DNA of 64,000 bases from Bradyrhizobium sp. CCGE-LA001 (GTDB lineage: Bacteria > Pseudomonadota > Alphaproteobacteria > Rhizobiales > Xanthobacteraceae), in the NCBI RefSeq assembly GCF_000296215.2, contig NZ_CP013949.1:3031501-3095500 (forward strand), written 5' to 3'. The position numbers and the translations under genes are program-made. This document shows, piece after piece, positions 59,596-64,000 of this stretch. A model generated the notes under the pieces. That model was not told the origin of the DNA. It worked only from the letters and a program-made list of their open reading frames with translations, and did not search any database. Numbering within the stretch: position 1 is the first letter of the stretch; each line of letters begins with the position of its first letter.

Positions 59596-61953
59596 CTACT
59601 CAGCAACGACGTAAGTATAGAGCCCGATGCGGCCGTTCGCATCGATCTCCTTGTAGACGCCCTGGATTTCCACATCGAAGCCCGGAAACGTGTTGAAGCA
59701 GGTCTCGAACATCTTGAGGTAATCGATCATGGGCTTGGCTCGTTCCGTCAGCCGCTCGCCGGGCACGATGGTGGCGATGCCGGGCGGATAGACCACGAAC
59801 GGCGTGGTGGCGATGCGGCCCGCGATCGCCTCGATCGGCAGATAGTCGACGTCGTTGCGGAACAGATAGCGCGCGGCATCGCGCGGCGACATCGCGATTT
59901 CAGGCATGTGCTCGGGCATGAACTGCCGGGCCTGTAGCGCGCTGACGTCGGCGGCACGGAAGAAGCGGTGCATTTCGCCGCAGAGGTCGCGCAGCCGCGC
60001 GCCGGCGTAGCGCGCCTGCCGCCGCAGGTAGAACTCAGGGATGACGTCGGCCAGCAGCGCATTGTCGTCGTGCAGCTTCTTGAACGCGACAAGACCCGAG
60101 ATCAGTGTGCCGGCCTTGCTCGCCTCGACGCCTGGCGTGAGCAGGAAGAGCATGGAGTTGAGATCGTTCTTCTCGGGAACGATGCGGTTTTCGCGTAAGT
60201 ATTGCGCGACGACCGGCGCGGGGATGCCATGCTCGGCATAGGCGCCGGTGGTGCGGTCGAAGCCGGGCGTGAGCAGGGTCAGCTTGTTCGGGTCGGTCAT
60301 GGCAAAGCCCTCAGTGAGGCCGGGGAAGCCATGCCAAGTGTCGTCGGGGGAGAGCTGCCACAGCGCGGGATTGGTGGCGAGCTCGTCGGTGGAGAGGGTC
60401 TCCCAGGCGACGTTGTGAGCGGCCCCGGGGCGGCCGACGTCGGGAATGGCGACGCGATCCGGCACGAATGGCTCGAAAAACCAGCGCCGCTCCGGATTTT
60501 GCTCCTTCTCTTCGAACTCCCGGCGCATCGCCCGCATCTTCTTGCGCAACTCGATGCCGAGCCGGATCGTGTCGTCCCACAGCACCTCGCCAGAGCGGCC
60601 CTTCATCATCTGCGCCCCGACATCCAATGACGCGAAGAGTGGATAGAACGGCGACGTGGAAGCGTGCTGCATGAAGCTCTCGTTGAAGCGGCGATGCTCG
60701 ACGCGCCGCTTCTGGCCGCGGATGTGACGGTCCTTGATGTGGATCTGGGAGGCCTGCGAGAAGCTCGCGAGCTGCTTGTGCGTCGACTGGGTCGCGATGA
60801 TGCCGGGTGCCTCCGGGGGAAGATTGGCCAGACTCATGGCGAAGCGGCCTGCATAGAGCGGATGGAATTTCATGAAGCCGGCCCAGGCTTCGTCGAACAG
60901 TATGTACTCGCAGAGATGGCCGACGCGCTTGAGGATCATCTCGGCGCTGTGGATCGTGCCGTCATAGGTGCATTGCTCGACGACCGCGACGCGGAACGGC
61001 CGTTCCTTGCGCCAGGCGTTCTTGTCCGTGACAAGCGGATGATTGCGGATCGCCTCGCGCAAAGTCTTCTCGTCGAGCAAGTCCCAGCGCATCGGACCGA
61101 TCAGACCCCATGCGTTGCGGATGGTCGGCACGTAGATTGGCACGCCGCCATTGATCATCAGCGCGCCATGATGGGCGGCCTTGTGGTTGTTGCGGTCGAA
61201 CAGCACGAGGTCGCCGTCGGTGACGAGCGCGCCGAGCGCGACCTTGTTCGAGGTCGAGGTGCCGTTGAGCACGAAATAGGTCTTTTCCGCACTGAAGATT
61301 TGCGCGGCCTCTTTCTGCGCCCTCAGCGCGGGGCCTTCGTGGGTGAGGAGGTCGCCAAGATCGAGCACGGAATTGTCGAGGTCGTCGCGGAACACGGACT
61401 CGCCGAGATGCTCGACGAAGACCCGGCCGATCGGGCTGCGGTTGTAGAACACGCCGCCATTGTGCCCCGGGCAGGTCCAGAGCTGATTGCCTTCCTCTGC
61501 ATAATCGACCAGCGCGCCGAAGAACGGCGTCTTCAGAGTTTCGGCATATTGCTTCAGCCGGCTGATCAGGTTCTTGGCGATGAAGGTCGGGGTCTCCTCG
61601 GACAGGAAGACGTAACCGTCGATGAAATCGAGCACCTCGACCGGCAGATCCTCGAACCTTTTGCGGCGGATCAACAGGATGATCGGGAAATCGAGTCCAC
61701 GACGCCGCATCAGATTGATCAGCGCCGAGGTCTTGCCTTCCAGGCCCTTCTTGCCCCAATCCACCACCATGCAGCCGATCGCGGCATCAGTCTGCACCGC
61801 CATCTCGGCATCCTCCAGCTTGCGGGCCCGGACCACCTCGAAGCCGGAGCGCTGGATCTCCTCGATGATCTGGTTGAAGCGGACGCCTTCGAGATCGTCG
61901 GCGTCGAACACAGGTGCGGCGAACAGGAAGTTGAAGCGCTTGAAGTAGTCCAT
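59596..61953 (-). CDS. Orn/Lys/Arg decarboxylase (PLP, fold type I)
   Basis: 785 aa. An N-terminal flavodoxin-like wing domain (about 1-130) is followed by the aminotransferase-like PLP domain with the Schiff-base Lys in ATQSTHKQLASFSQAS (about 385-400) and LFDEAWAGFMKFHPLY just before it. The C-terminal domain includes GVYKEIDANGRIGLYTYVV. It produces putrescine, cadaverine or agmatine from the amino acid; the three branches cannot be separated by eye. The ATG at 61953 begins the wing domain; 65 codons further upstream are in frame but do not look like protein. A downstream GNAT gene could acetylate the product. Confidence 0.9.
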   Translation of the reverse strand: MDYFKRFNFLFAAPVFDADDLEGVRFNQIIEEIQRSGFEVVRARKLEDAEMAVQTDAAIGCMVVDWGKKGLEGKTSALINLMRRRGLDFPIILLIRRKRFEDLPVEVLDFIDGYVFLSEETPTFIAKNLISRLKQYAETLKTPFFGALVDYAEEGNQLWTCPGHNGGVFYNRSPIGRVFVEHLGESVFRDDLDNSVLDLGDLLTHEGPALRAQKEAAQIFSAEKTYFVLNGTSTSNKVALGALVTDGDLVLFDRNNHKAAHHGALMINGGVPIYVPTIRNAWGLIGPMRWDLLDEKTLREAIRNHPLVTDKNAWRKERPFRVAVVEQCTYDGTIHSAEMILKRVGHLCEYILFDEAWAGFMKFHPLYAGRFAMSLANLPPEAPGIIATQSTHKQLASFSQASQIHIKDRHIRGQKRRVEHRRFNESFMQHASTSPFYPLFASLDVGAQMMKGRSGEVLWDDTIRLGIELRKKMRAMRREFEEKEQNPERRWFFEPFVPDRVAIPDVGRPGAAHNVAWETLSTDELATNPALWQLSPDDTWHGFPGLTEGFAMTDPNKLTLLTPGFDRTTGAYAEHGIPAPVVAQYLRENRIVPEKNDLNSMLFLLTPGVEASKAGTLISGLVAFKKLHDDNALLADVIPEFYLRRQARYAGARLRDLCGEMHRFFRAADVSALQARQFMPEHMPEIAMSPRDAARYLFRNDVDYLPIEAIAGRIATTPFVVYPPGIATIVPGERLTERAKPMIDYLKMFETCFNTFPGFDVEIQGVYKEIDANGRIGLYTYVVAE

Positions 61954-62053
61954 GTCGGATCCCGAATGTGGCGGAGATACCAGCTCTCTGCACATTCGAT
62001 GACAGTTGGATGACAGGAGCCGAGCGTTGCTAGAAGTTCGAAGGCTGGTGGCC

Positions 62054-64000
62054 TCAATCGAGCAGCTTGTCCAGCGTGATCGGGAAACGCCGGATACGCT
62101 TGCCGGTGGCATGATAGACCGCGTTCGCAATCGCCGCGGGCACGCCAACGATGCCGATTTCGCCGAGACCCTTGACGCCCAACCTGTTGATGTGGTCGTC
62201 GGGCTCGTCGACGAAAATCACGTCGATGTCGTGGACGTCGGCGTTCACGGGAATGTGGTATTCGGCGATATTCGCGTTCATGATGCGGCCGAAGCGGTGG
62301 TCCATCAACGTCTCCTCGTGCAGCGCCATCCCGATCCCCCAGACCACGCCGCCCATGATCTGACTGCGGCCGGTCTTGGTGTTCAGGATGCGCCCGGCCG
62401 CGATCGCGCTCACAACTCGCGTGACGCGGATGACGCCGAGCTCTTCATCCACCTTGACCTCGGCGAAGACGGCAGAATGCGTGTTGCGCGCGTGCGACTT
62501 GTCCTCGGCGAACTCGTTCAGCTTCTCCTTCTCGATCCGTTCGACCTGGCCATGACGCATCGCATCGGCGATCGAAACGGCGCGGCTCCTGTCGGCGGCC
62601 TTGGCGACCGTGCCGTCGAGGAGAATGATGTCGGGCGCATCGACGCCGGCGAGTGGCGAGGCAGGCATCGCCTTGGCGTATCGTGCGAGCTCGCGGCGAA
62701 TCTCTTCGGCTGCGCCCAGCACGGCATGCGCACTCGAGGCGGCCATCCATGAGCCGCCTTCCACGGGTGCCTGCGGGAGGGTCGAGTCCGCGAGCTTGAC
62801 GCTGATGTTCTCGATCGGCAGGCCGAGGGCATCGGCCGCGACCTGCGCCACGATGGTATAAGTGCCGGTGCCGATATCGGACGCGGCGCAGGAGACCTCG
62901 GCATGGCCGTTGGCCGTCAGCACGATGCGGACGGCGACCGGCATCTGCAGCGCCTCCCACACGCCCGTTGCCATGCCCCAGCCGACGAGTTCCTTGCCGT
63001 CGCGCATCGAGCGGAGTGCGGGATTGCGGCGGCTCCAGCCGAAAGCTTCCGCGCCGCGGGCGTAACATTCGCGCAACTGCTTGCTGGTGTAGGGCAGGCC
63101 TCCGGTCTGGTCGCGATCCGAGTAGCACCTCAGACGCAGTTCGATCGGGTCGAGCCTGAGCGCGACGGCCAGTTCGTCCATGGCACATTCGAGCGCGCAG
63201 ACGCCCGTTGCGGCTCCCGGCGCGCGCATGTCGCAGGGGGTCGCGACGTCGAGGTCGACCAGCTTGTGGGAATGGTGGCTGTTGGGGCTCTTGTAGAGCT
63301 GCTCGGCCCAGCCGGTGTCGTTGCGCGAGAAATCCTCGTAGCGGGAGGTCACGGCAATCGCTTCATGAGTGACCGCATCGAGCGTGCCATCAGGCTTGGC
63401 ACCGAGCGCAACGCGCTCGATGGTCATGGGACGAAAGCCGAGGCCGTACATCTGCCGTCGCGTCAGCACGACGCGGACAGATCGCTTCAGTGCGAGAGCG
63501 GCAAGCGTTGCCAGCACTACCTGGTGCTGCGGCCGCAAGCCGGAGCCGAAGGCGCCGCCGACATAGGGCGAGATCACGCGGATGTCGTCCGGCTTCTTGC
63601 CGAAAACGCTGCAAAGAAACTTCTGCACGTTCTGAACGCCCTGCGTCTTGTCGTAGACCGTGAGCCTACCGCCGCCGTCCCAGACCGCCGTCGTCGCATA
63701 GAGCTCCATCGGATTGTGATGCTCGCTGGGAATGACGTAGTCCGCCTCGTGGCGAACGGCCGCCCGCGCTAGCGCTGTTGTCGCGTCACCACGCGGCTTG
63801 TGCGGCTGATCCACTTTGGCGGCCTTGCCGCGTTCGGATTCGAGATCGGTCGCAAACGGCTCCTGCTCATATTCGACGTGAACGCGGGTTGCGGCGAACT
63901 TGGCGGTCTCCCAATCCTCGGCGACGACGAGTGCGATGGGCTGGCCGTTGAACTTGATCCTGTCGTCGTACAGCGGGCGGAAAGGCGAGCCCTTCTCCGG
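62054..64000 (-). CDS. Xanthine dehydrogenase-family molybdopterin-binding subunit, 5' end cut by the window
   Basis: 648 residues are visible and the frame stays open to the last base of the window, so the N-terminus lies outside. Domains seen are the end of the a/b hammerhead domain (FNGQPIALVVAEDWETAKFAA) and then the molybdopterin-binding domain. Motifs include YVGGAFGSGLRPQHQ (the Mo-pterin region), PCDMRAPGAATGVCALECAMDELA, and the active-site Glu in GVKGLGEIGIVGVPAAIANA near the C-terminus. Such subunits oxidise purines, aldehydes or aromatic heterocycles with FAD and 2Fe-2S partners; the PaoC/YagR-like branch is likely, so an aldehyde is the best guess. Small partner genes would lie beyond the window. 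Confidence 0.87.
   Translation of the reverse strand, partial: PEKGSPFRPLYDDRIKFNGQPIALVVAEDWETAKFAATRVHVEYEQEPFATDLESERGKAAKVDQPHKPRGDATTALARAAVRHEADYVIPSEHHNPMELYATTAVWDGGGRLTVYDKTQGVQNVQKFLCSVFGKKPDDIRVISPYVGGAFGSGLRPQHQVVLATLAALALKRSVRVVLTRRQMYGLGFRPMTIERVALGAKPDGTLDAVTHEAIAVTSRYEDFSRNDTGWAEQLYKSPNSHHSHKLVDLDVATPCDMRAPGAATGVCALECAMDELAVALRLDPIELRLRCYSDRDQTGGLPYTSKQLRECYARGAEAFGWSRRNPALRSMRDGKELVGWGMATGVWEALQMPVAVRIVLTANGHAEVSCAASDIGTGTYTIVAQVAADALGLPIENISVKLADSTLPQAPVEGGSWMAASSAHAVLGAAEEIRRELARYAKAMPASPLAGVDAPDIILLDGTVAKAADRSRAVSIADAMRHGQVERIEKEKLNEFAEDKSHARNTHSAVFAEVKVDEELGVIRVTRVVSAIAAGRILNTKTGRSQIMGGVVWGIGMALHEETLMDHRFGRIMNANIAEYHIPVNADVHDIDVIFVDEPDDHINRLGVKGLGEIGIVGVPAAIANAVYHATGKRIRRFPITLDKLLD

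Overview
The window is about 64 kb of GC-rich alphaproteobacterial chromosome. Protein content and the families of intergenic palindromic repeats point to Bradyrhizobium or a close relative. This is inferred from recognised proteins such as a 425-aa formyl-CoA transferase and OxlT-like carriers, the fds formate dehydrogenase and the repeats; there is no rRNA marker. I saw no tRNA, rRNA, CRISPR array, insertion sequence or phage gene. Genes are densely packed, often with ATGA-type overlaps, and most long open frames on the opposite strands are high-GC shadows.

Layout. 0.1-7.1 kb: a Do-type periplasmic protease, a two-component pair and glnE. 7.0-14.1 kb: an fdsGBA-fdhD-fdsD operon for soluble NAD-dependent molybdenum formate dehydrogenase with a divergent LysR regulator; fdsA carries a one-base frameshift as read. 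14.3-22.1 kb: a PAS sensor kinase, a cation efflux protein, a quinone oxidoreductase, a nitronate monooxygenase-like protein and small secreted or membrane proteins, with several palindromic repeats between genes. 22.4-25.2 kb: two signalling genes (an alpha/beta-hydrolase fused to a class III cyclase, and a GAF histidine kinase). 25.4-27.2 kb: an FAH-family and a ketopantoate-reductase-family gene. 27.3-45.7 kb: an oxalate region with a CBS-domain protein, two OxlT-like carriers, a tripartite tricarboxylate-type (TTT) transporter, a 45-aa protein, an Hsp70-like ATPase, formyl-CoA transferase (frc), oxalyl-CoA decarboxylase (oxc), a GntR regulator and a divergent ADP-forming acyl-CoA ligase. 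45.7-55.2 kb: an IclR regulator, a second TTT transporter, adenine deaminase, and the glyoxylate-to-glycerate genes gcl, hyi and glxR. 55.3-64 kb: a secreted glycine-rich protein, a VanZ-like protein, a split ThDP decarboxylase divergent from a 2-hydroxyacid dehydrogenase, a GNAT acetyltransferase, an Orn/Lys/Arg decarboxylase and the 3' part of a xanthine-dehydrogenase-family subunit cut by the window end.

How the genes fit together. Oxalate would enter through the OxlT-like carriers. Frc swaps CoA from formyl-CoA to oxalate, Oxc releases CO2 and regenerates formyl-CoA, and the freed formate can be oxidised by the Fds enzyme to CO2 and NADH. The ADP-forming ligase could prime CoA esters. Glyoxylate is condensed by Gcl, isomerised by Hyi and reduced by GlxR to glycerate. 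The window is therefore rich in C1/C2 acid metabolism.

The most striking non-coding signal is a 17-bp palindrome, consensus TGGYATRCNNNATGCCA. It occurs eight times between 27.7 and 43.4 kb, upstream of the CBS gene, both oxlT-like genes, the first TTT operon, the 45-aa gene, and between gntR and the acyl-CoA ligase. It looks like the operator of a local GntR regulon that gathers the oxalate genes and two unexpected members.
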